Notes: generated by a model not told the origin, from the letters alone. A stretch of DNA of 64,000 nucleotides from Enterococcus cecorum DSM 20682 = ATCC 43198 (GCF_000407565.1 NZ_ASWI01000004.1:236501-300500), one strand, 5' to 3'; shown: positions 44,175 to 54,188, numbered from the stretch's first letter. Translations and numbers: made by a program.

Positions 44175-46037
44175 ATGGAAAATAATGGATTTAAAATTAA
44201 ATTTGACAAGAATACAATTGATCATTTAGGGATAAAATTATATAGCTCATTCCCTCCTGTTATCGCTGAATTAATCTCAAATTCTTACGATGCAGATGCT
44301 GAAAAGGTTGAGATAAAAATTAACTATGATGAAAAGGTAGTAACAGTTAAAGATGATGGAATAGGAATGAACCATGATGAATTAAATCAGAATTTTTTGG
44401 TGATTGGTAGGAACAGAAGAAGAGCTGAAGGTACAGGCGTTTCCAAAGTAAAAAAAAGAAAAGTGACAGGAAAGAAAGGTCTAGGTAAATTAGCTGTATT
44501 TGGTATTGCAAAGACTATAGAGGTATATTCTATAAAAGATGGCATGAAAAATGCTTTTAGTATTAATTATGATGAAATGAAAGCAGAAAGTGAATCAGAA
44601 TATAAGCCAAAAGTGATTTGTGAAAATGAAAATACCAATGAAAAATCTGGGACTGTTGTTAAAATCAAAGAGATTAAGCAAAGTACAATAATGGGTATTG
44701 AGGATTTAGCATATAGCTTGTCCAGAAGATTTTCATTTTATGATTCTGAGTTTGAGGTTAAACTCATTGATGAAAATTCACAACAAGAGCAACCTATTAC
44801 AAAATCAATTTATTTTGAGAAGTTAGAAAAAGAATTTGAATGGAAATTTCCAGAAGACTTTATAAATGATATGAATAGCGTAGAAGAATTTAAAAGACTA
44901 AAAGATCATGATATTACTGGAAGGGTATATACTAAATCTACTCCTTTAAGGAAAAAGGATAGTGGTTTTTTACTATATGTTAGAAACAAATTGGCTTCAG
45001 AAAATGTATTTTTTGATGATAGGGCAAATGATAGATTTAATAGCTATGTAACTGGATTTTTTAATATTGATTTTATAGATGACTCAGATGAAGAGGATTA
45101 TATATCTACAGCTAGACAGTCAATCCTTTGGGAAGAAAATGAAAGTACAATTCAATTAAAACATGATTTAAATAAGTTGATTTCAAAAATATCATCCTTA
45201 TGGAGAGAAAATAGGAGAAAGAAAAAAGAAGAACTTATTACTTTAGATGAATCATTTTTTAAGGGATTAACACCAACAGAGATAAGTAGTATCAAGAAAG
45301 TTAAAGATACATTATTAACAAATTCTACAGAAACAGATGATATAGAATCAATTAAACGTGTTTTAGACAACTTAAAAAATTTATATAAATTTGAGAGCTT
45401 TCAGTCATATATAGAAAACTTGAAAGAAGAGAACTTAACAGTTGATGAAGTTGAAAAAATAACTTCGGATTGGGAATATATAGAGTCTAAAGAGCTCGCA
45501 AAAGTTGCAGTTGGTAGAATAAAAGCTATAGAACAATTTGAAAAGTATGTTAATGGAAATGCGAGTGAAACTAAAGTAATTCAACCATTTCTAGAAAAGT
45601 TTCCTTGGATTTTAGATCCTAGAATTACAACGTTCGAAAGAGAAAAAACATATAGTAAAATTTTAAAAGATAACTTTTCAGATGAAAAACTAGAGGGAAG
45701 TAATCGTAGGATTGATTTTCTTTGTAATTTAGTAAATGGTGAATTAATTATTATTGAATTGAAGAGACCGAATATTAAAATTAAAAATGAAGAAATATAT
45801 CAAGCATTAGATTATAAAGTTTTTGTTCAAAAACATTATAAGTTGGATAAAGTAACAACATTTTTGATGTCTGACAGATATGATATGGATCCTATAGTTA
45901 GAACTACTGCAAATTCATTAGAACAAAGTGGTGAGTTATTTATTAGATCATATTCAGACTTGTTAAGAGATGCAAAAAAGTTTAATCAAGAATTTATAAA
46001 TAAATACGAAGAAATTAAAGAAGTGTATGATAATTGA
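44175..46037 (+). CDS. GHKL (MORC/MutL-like) ATPase with C-terminal PD-(D/E)xK nuclease domain
   Basis: The 620-residue protein opens with a Bergerat ATPase fold: motif N1 ELISNSYDADA (E32, N36), DDGIGM (60-65), and the glycine loop GKKGLGKLAVFG (99 on). A transducer-like middle and a helical segment (about 340-460) follow. The C-terminal part has KFPWILDPR, then RRIDFLCNLVNGELIIIELK, giving the nuclease pattern D514...E528-x-K530, similar to DUF4263/Shedu nucleases. An in-frame TGA at 44166 fixes the start at ATG 44175. Bacterial relatives of MORC/MutL ATPases linked to DNA methylases were described as restriction-type systems (established). The next gene, 29 bases on, is a C5 methyltransferase. 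I see no defect. Confidence 0.82.
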   Translation: MENNGFKIKFDKNTIDHLGIKLYSSFPPVIAELISNSYDADAEKVEIKINYDEKVVTVKDDGIGMNHDELNQNFLVIGRNRRRAEGTGVSKVKKRKVTGKKGLGKLAVFGIAKTIEVYSIKDGMKNAFSINYDEMKAESESEYKPKVICENENTNEKSGTVVKIKEIKQSTIMGIEDLAYSLSRRFSFYDSEFEVKLIDENSQQEQPITKSIYFEKLEKEFEWKFPEDFINDMNSVEEFKRLKDHDITGRVYTKSTPLRKKDSGFLLYVRNKLASENVFFDDRANDRFNSYVTGFFNIDFIDDSDEEDYISTARQSILWEENESTIQLKHDLNKLISKISSLWRENRRKKKEELITLDESFFKGLTPTEISSIKKVKDTLLTNSTETDDIESIKRVLDNLKNLYKFESFQSYIENLKEENLTVDEVEKITSDWEYIESKELAKVAVGRIKAIEQFEKYVNGNASETKVIQPFLEKFPWILDPRITTFEREKTYSKILKDNFSDEKLEGSNRRIDFLCNLVNGELIIIELKRPNIKIKNEEIYQALDYKVFVQKHYKLDKVTTFLMSDRYDMDPIVRTTANSLEQSGELFIRSYSDLLRDAKKFNQEFINKYEEIKEVYDN

Positions 46038-46066
46038 TTTAATCAAATACGAAAGGAGGTGTGGTC

Positions 46067-47320
46067 ATGCTAAATATAGTAGATGTGTTTTCAGGAGCGG
46101 GTGGATTAACCGAAGGATTTAGGTATAAAGACTACTATAATTTTATTTGTCATATAGAAATGGACAAAGATGCTTGCTCTTCTTTAGAATTAAGAAATAT
46201 ATATTACTATTTAAAAGAAGAAAATAATCTATCTCCATATTTTGAATATATTCAAGGTAAAATCTCGAGAGATGATTTGTACTCGATTATACCAAGAAAT
46301 TTAACTAAAGATATATTGAATAAGGAAATCAGTAAAGAGACCATACCTTCGATTTTTGAATTTATTGACCAAAGATTAGGCAATAATAAGTTAGATGGTA
46401 TTATTGGCGGACCACCATGTCAGGCATATTCTACAATCGGTAGAGCCAATAACAAGTCGAAAAAATCTACTGATAAAAGAATTTATTTGTATAAACATTA
46501 CTTAGATTTTCTGGATAAATATAAACCAAAGTTTTTTGTTTTTGAAAATGTTAAAGGGTTGCTTTCTTTTAAGGATCTATCAGGAGAGTTACTCTTGCCA
46601 AAAATAATTTGCGAATTTGATAAGTGTGGATATGAGATAGAGTATCAAATAGTAGATGCAAGTAATTATGGTGTAGTACAAAAAAGAGAACGTTTAATAC
46701 TTGTTGGATATCGAAAAGATTTAGTGTTTGATAACTCATTTTTTGACTGTTTGGCTGAATATGTTGAGACTGCCCCAACTATAAAAGAATTATTTGATGA
46801 TTTGCCAAGTATAAAGTCTGGAGAAAGTTCTCATAAGTATCGTTGTGATGTTTCGAGTCAGTTTGTTGAAAAATATATTCGTAAGAAAGATGACATTTTA
46901 ACACAACATACTGCGAGACCTCATAATGAAAATGATTTGAAGATATATAAATTGGTACTAAAAGCTAAGAAAAAAGGTAAGAATTTAAGATATACCGATA
47001 TACCTGAAGAACTACAAACGCATTCTAATACAACATCTTTCTTAGATAGATATAAAGCCTTGGATTATAATTCTGTTAGCCATACAGTTGTTGCTCATAT
47101 TGCGAAGGATGGACATTACTATATTCATCCAGATTTAAGACAGAATCGTTCAATTACAGTAAGAGAAGCAGCTAGAATACAAGGATTTCCAGATGATTTT
47201 TATTTTGAACATTCACGAACAGCTGCATTTAAACAGATAGGAAATGCTGTTCCACCAATTCTATCTAAAAAAATTGCAATGTCCATTATAGATTTTCTGA
47301 GAGGACAAAAAGGAGAATGA
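46067..47320 (+). CDS. DNA (cytosine-5-)methyltransferase
   Basis: Complete C5-MTase of 417 residues: motif I VDVFSGAGGLTEGF, motif IV GGPPCQAYS with catalytic Cys118, motif VI VFENVKG, motif VIII YGVVQKRERLILVG, a target-recognition region of about 110 residues, motif IX REAARIQGFP, and motif X QIGNAVPP. The insertion of about 60 residues between motifs I and IV (EENNLSPYFEYIQGK...) is larger than in small MTases. ATG 46067 has AGGAGGT six bases upstream. It follows the ATPase-nuclease gene and should protect host DNA; the target site is unknown. Confidence 0.92.
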   Translation: MLNIVDVFSGAGGLTEGFRYKDYYNFICHIEMDKDACSSLELRNIYYYLKEENNLSPYFEYIQGKISRDDLYSIIPRNLTKDILNKEISKETIPSIFEFIDQRLGNNKLDGIIGGPPCQAYSTIGRANNKSKKSTDKRIYLYKHYLDFLDKYKPKFFVFENVKGLLSFKDLSGELLLPKIICEFDKCGYEIEYQIVDASNYGVVQKRERLILVGYRKDLVFDNSFFDCLAEYVETAPTIKELFDDLPSIKSGESSHKYRCDVSSQFVEKYIRKKDDILTQHTARPHNENDLKIYKLVLKAKKKGKNLRYTDIPEELQTHSNTTSFLDRYKALDYNSVSHTVVAHIAKDGHYYIHPDLRQNRSITVREAARIQGFPDDFYFEHSRTAAFKQIGNAVPPILSKKIAMSIIDFLRGQKGE

Positions 47321-47322
47321 AT

Positions 47323-47414
47323 GTAAGCGTCAATAACGAGGTATATTAAAAATCTCCAAAGTAACTCGACTCTGGATATTCTTTTCTTTATTTACAATTT
47401 GCTTGTACAGTTTC
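47323..47414 (-). repeat. Inverted copy of the IS66 right end
   Basis: This 92-base stretch matches the reverse complement of the right end of the IS66 element at 47569-49837 (GTAAGCG...CAATAACGAGGTATATT, the hairpin region, ATTTACAATTTGCTTGTACA), with scattered differences. It is the end of an older, oppositely placed copy. Confidence 0.75.
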
Positions 47415-47568
47415 GGCTCTTTGTCAGTAAGCGTTGGATAACATAGCGGTATTTCCCCCTCCTTTGATTTTAGGTAGTATAAAGCTATCAAATTTGGGCT
47501 CTTTGTCAAGTAGTGTTGTTGGCAATTAAGTCGATTAGAGAGAAAGTTATTTTATGAATGCTTTCTCT
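47415..47568. other. Insertion-element end fragments
   Basis: GTAAGCGTTGGATA (47427-47440) starts a sequence that looks like a left end of the IS66 type now decayed at 41497-42007. GGCTCTTTGTCA occurs twice (47415 and 47497) and resembles the terminal repeat of ISL3-type elements. No gene here. Confidence 0.5.
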
Positions 47569-47651
47569 GTAAGCGCCCAATAACAAGGTGTATATTATCC
47601 TTCTAGTTCTCCAGTTATACTGTATTCAAACAGAAGATTGGAGGATTTTTT

Positions 47652-47846
47652 ATGATGAAACAACCAATTGTCCCTTTAGAGATGCCCAAAAATAACAGAA
47701 AATACTTCAAGCAACGAACCAAAAACGAGCTATTGCTTCGTTGTAAAGTGGGATCTATTGAGCTCAGCTTTTTCTCATCACTTGATGCCACTCAACGAAA
47801 TGAAATTTTAGAAAGGGTGTTTGCTTATGGCGCTAAAGTTGAGTGA
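47652..47846 (+). CDS. IS66 accessory protein TnpA
   Basis: A 64-residue IS66 orf1 protein (MPKNNRKYFKQRTKNELLLR, ending ERVFAYGAKVE). GGAGG upstream of two adjacent ATGs. Required with TnpB for IS66 movement; shorter than longer TnpA forms but normal for Firmicute IS66 copies. Its end overlaps the tnpB start. Confidence 0.75.
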   Translation: MMKQPIVPLEMPKNNRKYFKQRTKNELLLRCKVGSIELSFFSSLDATQRNEILERVFAYGAKVE

Positions 47847-48177
47847 GCTGGGTCCCATCTACATTGTTTGTGGGAAAACGGATCTACGAAAAGGAATCGA
47901 TTCACTGGCTTACCTTATTCAATCACAATTTGATTTAGACCCTTTTTCAAAATCCGTCTTTCTTTTTTGTGGTGGAAAAAGTGATCGATTTAAAGCCCTG
48001 TACTGGGATGGTGAAGGTTTCTGGTTGCTTTATAAACGTTTTGAAAATGGACAGTTAACTTGGCCAAGAAGTACTACAGAGGTTCAGGCTTTAACGCTAG
48101 AACAAGTCGAATGGTTAATGAAAGGATTTTCTATTACACCGAAAATTTTGGAGAGTCAAAGTCGTCATTTCTATTGA
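47827..48177 (+). CDS. IS66 accessory protein TnpB
   Basis: A 116-residue IS66 orf2 protein: IYIVCGKTDLRKGIDSLA is the family signature, then FLFCGGKSDRFKALYWDG and LLYKRFENGQLTWP. ATG 47827 follows AAAGGGTG; it overlaps tnpA by 20 bases. Essential accessory factor of transposition. Not related to the TnpB of IS605. Confidence 0.9.
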   Translation: MALKLSELGPIYIVCGKTDLRKGIDSLAYLIQSQFDLDPFSKSVFLFCGGKSDRFKALYWDGEGFWLLYKRFENGQLTWPRSTTEVQALTLEQVEWLMKGFSITPKILESQSRHFY

Positions 48178-48231
48178 AATGTCGGCTTTTTTTCGCGTAT
48201 AATAAAGAAAAATCTTGAGGAGTTAACGAAG

Positions 48232-49771
48232 ATGTCATCATCAGAAAAAACGATTAAAACACTAACAAAAACAATTGAAACACAGGTAAAAACAATCGAA
48301 GCAATGTCCAATGAACTTGCGCTTCTACGCGAACAAGTTGCTTACCTTACCAAAAAACTTTATGGTAAATCCTCTGAAAAGCGTGACTATAACCAGAATC
48401 AATTGAGCTTGTTTGATGACATGGAACTTCCTGAAGAAGAAAGCGACTGTCCCAGGTAAAGCAGAAGAAGAAACCATTACTTATCGTCGGAAAAAAGCGA
48501 AAGGCAAACGGCAAGCCATTTTTCAGCAATTTAAACCAGAAGTCATCCACCATGAATTGATGGGAGATGCTTGTACCTGTCCAGATTGTCATGAAAAGTT
48601 AAAAGAGATTGGTTCGTGTGTGCAACGACAAGAATTAGTCTACGTTCCTGCACAGTTAAAACGAGTGGATCATATTCAGCATGCCTATAAGTGTGTTTCC
48701 TGTAGCAAGAAAAATGCGACAGATAAAATTATCAAGGCCCCTATACCCAAGGCGCCCTTGGCGCATAGTCTGGGTTCATCCTCTATTATCGCGCACACCA
48801 TTCATCAGAAATTCACACTGAAAGTGCCAAACTATCGACAAGAAGAGGATTGGCAGAAAATGGGGCTACCGATTAGCCGTAAAGAGATGGCTAATTGGCA
48901 TATCAAGTCTAGTCAGTATTATTTCGAACCACTCTATGAATTACTGCGTGAAAAGTTATTAACACAAAGACTTCTTCATGCGGACGAGACAGCATATAGA
49001 GTTTTAGAAAATGATACCTCTTTGACCTATTACTGGACATTCCTTTCAGGAAAACAAGCAACACAGCCAATTACACTTTATCATCATGATCAACGCCGAA
49101 GCGGATTAGCAGTTCAAGAATTTCTTGGCGAATATGATGGCTATGTTCACTGTGATATGTGGTCAGCGTATCGCCAATTGCCTAGGGCAAAGTTAGTAGG
49201 TTGTTGGGCACATGTGCGCCGAAAATTTTTTGAAGCAACGCCTAAACAGGCAGATAAGAAGTCATTGGGGCGCAAGGGATTAGATTATTGTGATCAGATG
49301 TTTTCACTAGAAGCATCTTGGGCTGAGCTGCCTTCAGGTGAAAGATTGTGCAAGCGCAAAGATAGCTTAGCGCCATTGATGACAACGTTCTTTGATTGGT
49401 GTCGCAATCAATCAGTGCTCCCAGGATCGAAATTAGGCCGTGCGATCACCTATGCCTTGAAATATGAGGAAACATTTAAAACAGTTTTAACAGATGGTTC
49501 CTTAGTATTATCCAATAATCTAGCTGAGCGTGCGATCAAAGGATTAGTCATGGGACGTAAGAATTGGCTTTTCTCTCAAAGTTTTGAAGGAGCCAAATCT
49601 AGCGCAATCATCCTTTCGCTTTTGGAAACTGCCAAACGAAATGGCTTAGACTCAGAGAAATATCTCACCTATCTTTTGGAGAAGTTACCCAATGAGGAGT
49701 CTTTCGCAAAAAAAGCAGTTCTAGAAGCTTATTTGCCATGGTCAGAAACTGTACAAGCAAATTGTAAATAA
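48232..49771 (+). pseudogene. IS66 transposase TnpC, frameshifted
   Basis: Frame 1 (48232-48459) codes the N-terminal coiled coil (LALLREQVAYLTKKLYGKSS). Near 48442 the frame moves by one base, and the rest continues in the next phase to 49771: zinc-finger region CTCPDCHEKL...CVSCSKK, then LLHADET (first Asp), YVHCDMWSAY (second Asp), and NNLAERAIKGLVMGRKNWLF (Glu of the DDE triad). One extra A in GAAGAAGAAAGC would explain the shift. With it repaired the protein would be about 512 residues, full length. Confidence 0.85.
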
Positions 49772-49779
49772 AGAAAAGA

Positions 49780-49810
49780 ATCTCCAAAGTCGAGTGACTT
49801 TGGAGATTTT
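49780..49810 (+). terminator. Terminator at the IS66 right end
   Basis: ATCTCCAAAGTC pairs perfectly with GACTTTGGAGAT around a 4-base loop, then TTT. Confidence 0.85.
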
Positions 49811-49962
49811 CAATATACCTCGTTATTGGGCGCTTACGTACGAACAGGTGGCTGGAGGTGTGCAAGGGTGGACTTGTACACTTGCGTAGCCCTTGCACAG
49901 CTGATAAAGCCATCTGTTACACTTTGAGTACGATTGAGAGAAGGTTTTAAGCAGTTTTTCGT

Positions 49963-50320
49963 CTACATTTTCGTTTCTTTGTTTTTTCGTTTGCCAATTT
50001 TCTTCGTATAAAGAGATTCTTCTTCGCATATTTCCAAAGTTTCTAAATCCAAAAGAACTCGTTGAAGAACTTTGATTAAATTATTTTTCCCTTCTAGTTT
50101 GCCGTTTGGATAAGGTAGTCTTAGGGCATTCTTTATACTGCGTGTGTGTTTGGTTAAATATTATATCGATTTTTTAAACGACTTATCTAAGTTTCTTGGC
50201 AAAGCATTTAGTACATCAATCGATACACCCATAATAACGAACGTGTGCCTATTCTCCCGCTTCATGCACTTTACCTTCCAATTCTTACCAGTTATACCAA
50301 CAAATTTTATCTGGCCCCTT
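49963..50320 (-). pseudogene. ISL3-like transposase relic
   Basis: On the minus strand, two frames carry transposase remnants: TFVIMGVSIDVLNALPRNLD in one, then after a stop SIKNALRLPYPNGKLEGKNN and LIKVLQRV in the other. The second resembles the C-terminus of ISL3-family transposases (SNG-LEGTNN-IKV). Stops and shifts show that it is dead. The rest of the 49838-50428 gap holds no gene. Confidence 0.55.
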
Positions 50321-50394
50321 TTCCCAGGCTTGGTTTCGTCTTATAATAATAAATGTAATCTATGTGAAGCGTGGCTAGTTTGCACTAATGGAAA

Positions 50395-50409
50395 ATGTAA
50401 ACGGTTTAA
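50395..50409 (+). promoter_or_regulatory. cre-like site upstream of the GH1 gene
   Basis: ATGTAAACGGTTTAA matches the catabolite-response consensus WTGNAANCGNWNNCW except one base. A CcpA site is plausible for a beta-glucoside gene. Confidence 0.45.
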
Positions 50410-50425
50410 AAATAAGTGCAGATAG

Positions 50426-51915
<1,490 letters not shown>

Positions 51916-51916
<1 letters not shown>

Positions 51917-51957
51917 TAAAAAAGACCCACGCCAAAAAGCTATGGGTCTTTTTTGTG
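51916..51957. terminator. Bidirectional terminator
   Basis: GACCCA (51924) pairs with TGGGTC (51942), with an A-run left and a T-run right; serves the GH1 gene and the convergent membrane-protein gene. Confidence 0.85.
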
Positions 51958-51961
51958 AAGG

Positions 51962-52528
51962 TTAGTCTAATACTTTGCTGATAGTTGGTGGTGAGAAGAA
52001 AAAGCTCATCACTGGATTGGTAAAGCGAAATGAAATCCGCGAAACGGTATGGGAAGCCATCTGCAAGGTTTGCTTTTCTTCAACAGTCATTAAACGCTGC
52101 AATGTTTCAGGATGATTAAATAATTCAGGGACCAATTGAATATTGATTTGGATAAAGTGAAAACGAATAGCTAGATAAATGCCAATGAGTAAGATGAGAT
52201 TGATTATCGGGTGTCCATTTGTCATTAGGATAGCTTGTTTATATGGATCAGCTATGGTATTAAAAGGCGAGAGTAAAATCAGTGCCACGAAATTCGTCAT
52301 ATAAACTAATGATACGACACTGTCTTGAGTGGTCATTAAAAACAATTCGTACAAGAGGACAGATGCCAAATATATGATGCTAACTGTCTGGTACCATGAA
52401 GTCACAGTGAAGAGATATTCTTGTGGTAGATATTGCTTAGTAATAGCTTCTAGTCCTAATACCAAAATTCCTGCTAACCAAATTTTGGATAAAAAGATGA
52501 AGAAAAAATAGCGTTTCAATAGTTTCAT
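51962..52528 (-). CDS. Small integral membrane protein of unknown function
   Basis: 188 residues from ATG 52528 (AAAGG nine bases upstream; two earlier in-frame ATGs overlap that site). Four hydrophobic segments: about 8-28 (FFIFLSKIWLAGILVLGLEA), 43-65, 72-93 and 107-128, followed by a soluble C-terminal tail of about 60 residues with a KQTLQMASHTVSRISFRF stretch. I do not recognise the family. Monocistronic, convergent with the GH1 gene. Confidence 0.65.
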   Translation of the reverse strand: MKLLKRYFFFIFLSKIWLAGILVLGLEAITKQYLPQEYLFTVTSWYQTVSIIYLASVLLYELFLMTTQDSVVSLVYMTNFVALILLSPFNTIADPYKQAILMTNGHPIINLILLIGIYLAIRFHFIQINIQLVPELFNHPETLQRLMTVEEKQTLQMASHTVSRISFRFTNPVMSFFFSPPTISKVLD

Positions 52529-53247
52529 TGACATCATCCTTTCAATTTTATGACTTATCTATTTTATCACTAATGACTAAAAAAATCATTGGTAAAATGA
52601 ATATTTTGTTGAAGTTAATAATATTCTTATATATTTTATTTTATTCTATCGCATTGATAAGGAATAGTTTGTTTTAGAAAACGATAATCATATATATTTT
52701 AATTATGAGAAAACATTTCTATTTATACAAGTCGAAATTTTCTGAGTTATTGAGAATTTCATTATTCATTAGATTCAATAAAATACTAATTATTAAAAGA
52801 TAAAATAGTTTTGTTGATAAATTATTTAATCTATTTATATTATTGATAATAACAATGATTTTTTAGATATAGAATATCGTTATGTATTTTTAAAACCAGC
52901 GATGGATTTTTTTTTATTTGTAGGTAGTAAATAGGGATTAAGTAAACAGATATTATTTAAAAAGAAGGGGTTTTCATAACTTGTAAAGTATGTATATAAT
53001 AATGCTGTCATTTTTATGTGAAAAATATATAAAATAGTTACTTTGCGGATTATTGTTGGCTTTCGTTCTTTTAAAAAGAGCTTATTCATCATTAATAGAA
53101 AAATTGAAAAAAAGTTTATGGAATTTTTTGACATTTTTGTAATTGAAATCGTTATTATAGATGAAAGCAAAAATGTTTTGAAATTTCACCAACAGATATG
53201 CCGGCTAATCTAGATGGGGGGATGGATGCACAATAAGGAGTGAGGAA
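52529..53247. other. AT-rich 719-base gap before the sigma-factor gene
   Basis: Very AT-rich with no convincing gene; a minus-strand frame of 96 codons (52880-53170) lacks a ribosome-binding site and has low-complexity content. At the right lies a possible promoter TTGACA (53128-53133), 19-base spacer, TATTAT (53153-53158), 90 bases before the sigma-factor gene. Confidence 0.4.
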
Positions 53248-53748
53248 ATGAATGATAAAAGTTTAGGTAAACCATTTGTAAGTTATGTCATCAGAAAATA
53301 TGAGGCGCTGGAGCGAAAAGTGCTTTGGAATTTGCATATTTATCCGTCTCATAATAATTATGATGATTACTTTCAGGAGGTTTGCATTACCTTGTGGAAG
53401 CTGGCATGTGAATATGATTCTCTAGAGGAGTTTGAGTTGCATTGTCCGTTACCTTATATCTATCAGCGTTTGAAATGGCGGATTTTAGATTGTATCCGAC
53501 ATGAGAATACTTTACACGAAGAAGTATGTGAAGATGAGCAACTGTATGCTTTTATTGAGTCTTTGAGTTTTGAGGATGATTCGGATTTTCATCTTTATTT
53601 AGATAAATTTTGTGAAGAACTATCAGATAAACATCAAAAATATTTAAATTGTCTCTTGGCGAAAAATCAAGGTTCGCGCCAAAATCGGTCGTACTATCGC
53701 AAAAAATTACGGCCGGTTTTTCAGGAATTTTTCAAAAAGCAAGGATAA
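53248..53748 (+). CDS. ComX/SigX-like alternative sigma factor
   Basis: A 166-residue sigma-70-type protein. Region 2 is seen in NNYDDYFQEVCITLWKLA, CPLPYIYQRLKWRILDCIR (core-binding and -10 recognition helices), and a short region-4-like end DKHQKYLNCLLAKNQGSRQN with YYRKKLRPVFQEF. The layout resembles ComX of streptococci and its enterococcal relatives, which direct competence genes. GGAGTGAGG precedes ATG 53248. The long AT-rich upstream region suggests tight control; no pheromone gene is seen beside it. Confidence 0.7.
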   Translation: MNDKSLGKPFVSYVIRKYEALERKVLWNLHIYPSHNNYDDYFQEVCITLWKLACEYDSLEEFELHCPLPYIYQRLKWRILDCIRHENTLHEEVCEDEQLYAFIESLSFEDDSDFHLYLDKFCEELSDKHQKYLNCLLAKNQGSRQNRSYYRKKLRPVFQEFFKKQG

Positions 53749-53755
53749 ACCAACA

Positions 53756-53793
53756 ACAGCCTACTCGATACTGCTCGGGTAGGCTGTTTTTTT
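53756..53793. terminator. Terminator between convergent genes
   Basis: ACAGCCTACTCG pairs with CGGGTAGGCTGT (one wobble), then TTTTTT; overlaps the stop of the minus-strand gene. Confidence 0.85.
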
Positions 53794-54157
53794 ACGATAC
53801 TTTCTCAACTTTTTCGAGGTATTGGCTGCGCTCTTCAAAGAGTTGGTAAAGTTTTTGCTTACCAAGTGTGCCTTGTAGATTTTCGGCTTCTTCGTATAGG
53901 GATAGAATCTGATCACAGGTTTGGATACTCAGAATTTGTTCGATTTGGTGTGCTTCTTTGGCATTGACCGGTGCTTGATTCGCCCTTTGTCGTTTTTGAT
54001 TCCGTAATGTAATCAAGGCTCGTGTGTTTTGCTGAATCTTGGGTGATAAATACGCATGACAACGTTGGATAATTGCTTTTTTGCCACCGCCTTGTCGATG
54101 GGCGAGAATGAAGCACTTGATGGTTGTTGAGTGCGGGATGGTAAATTTTTGATACAT
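53792..54157 (-). CDS. Hypothetical helical protein (121 aa)
   Basis: The 121 residues are mostly helical and basic in the middle (KKAIIQRCHAYLSPKIQQNT, LRNQKRQRANQAP), with a glutamine- and glutamate-rich C-terminal coiled region (AHQIEQILSIQTCDQILSLY). AGGAAAAG precedes ATG 54157 and a good promoter lies upstream, so I hold it for a real gene. No family recognised; convergent with the sigma-factor gene. Confidence 0.5.
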   Translation of the reverse strand: MYQKFTIPHSTTIKCFILAHRQGGGKKAIIQRCHAYLSPKIQQNTRALITLRNQKRQRANQAPVNAKEAHQIEQILSIQTCDQILSLYEEAENLQGTLGKQKLYQLFEERSQYLEKVEKVS

Positions 54158-54188
54158 GTTTCTTTTCCTTTCATATTCCTACCTGAGA

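Larger units (their letters stand above)
47569..49837 (+). mobile_element. IS66-family insertion sequence
   Basis: Terminal inverted repeats: GTAAGCGCCCAATAACAAGG at the left and, in reverse complement, GTAAGCGCCCAATAACGAGG at the right. Inside are the three usual genes tnpA, tnpB and tnpC in order. About 2.27 kb. The 8 bases on each side do not match, so there is no target duplication, which suggests rearrangement after insertion. The copy is probably unable to move alone, since tnpC is frameshifted. Confidence 0.88.

Noticed and set aside
50144-50425. 93-codon plus-strand ORF before the GH1 gene
   Set aside because: Antisense to the ISL3-like relic; no start signals.
52880-53170. 96-codon minus-strand ORF in the AT-rich gap
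   Set aside because: Low-complexity, no ribosome-binding site, content as expected by chance at this base composition.
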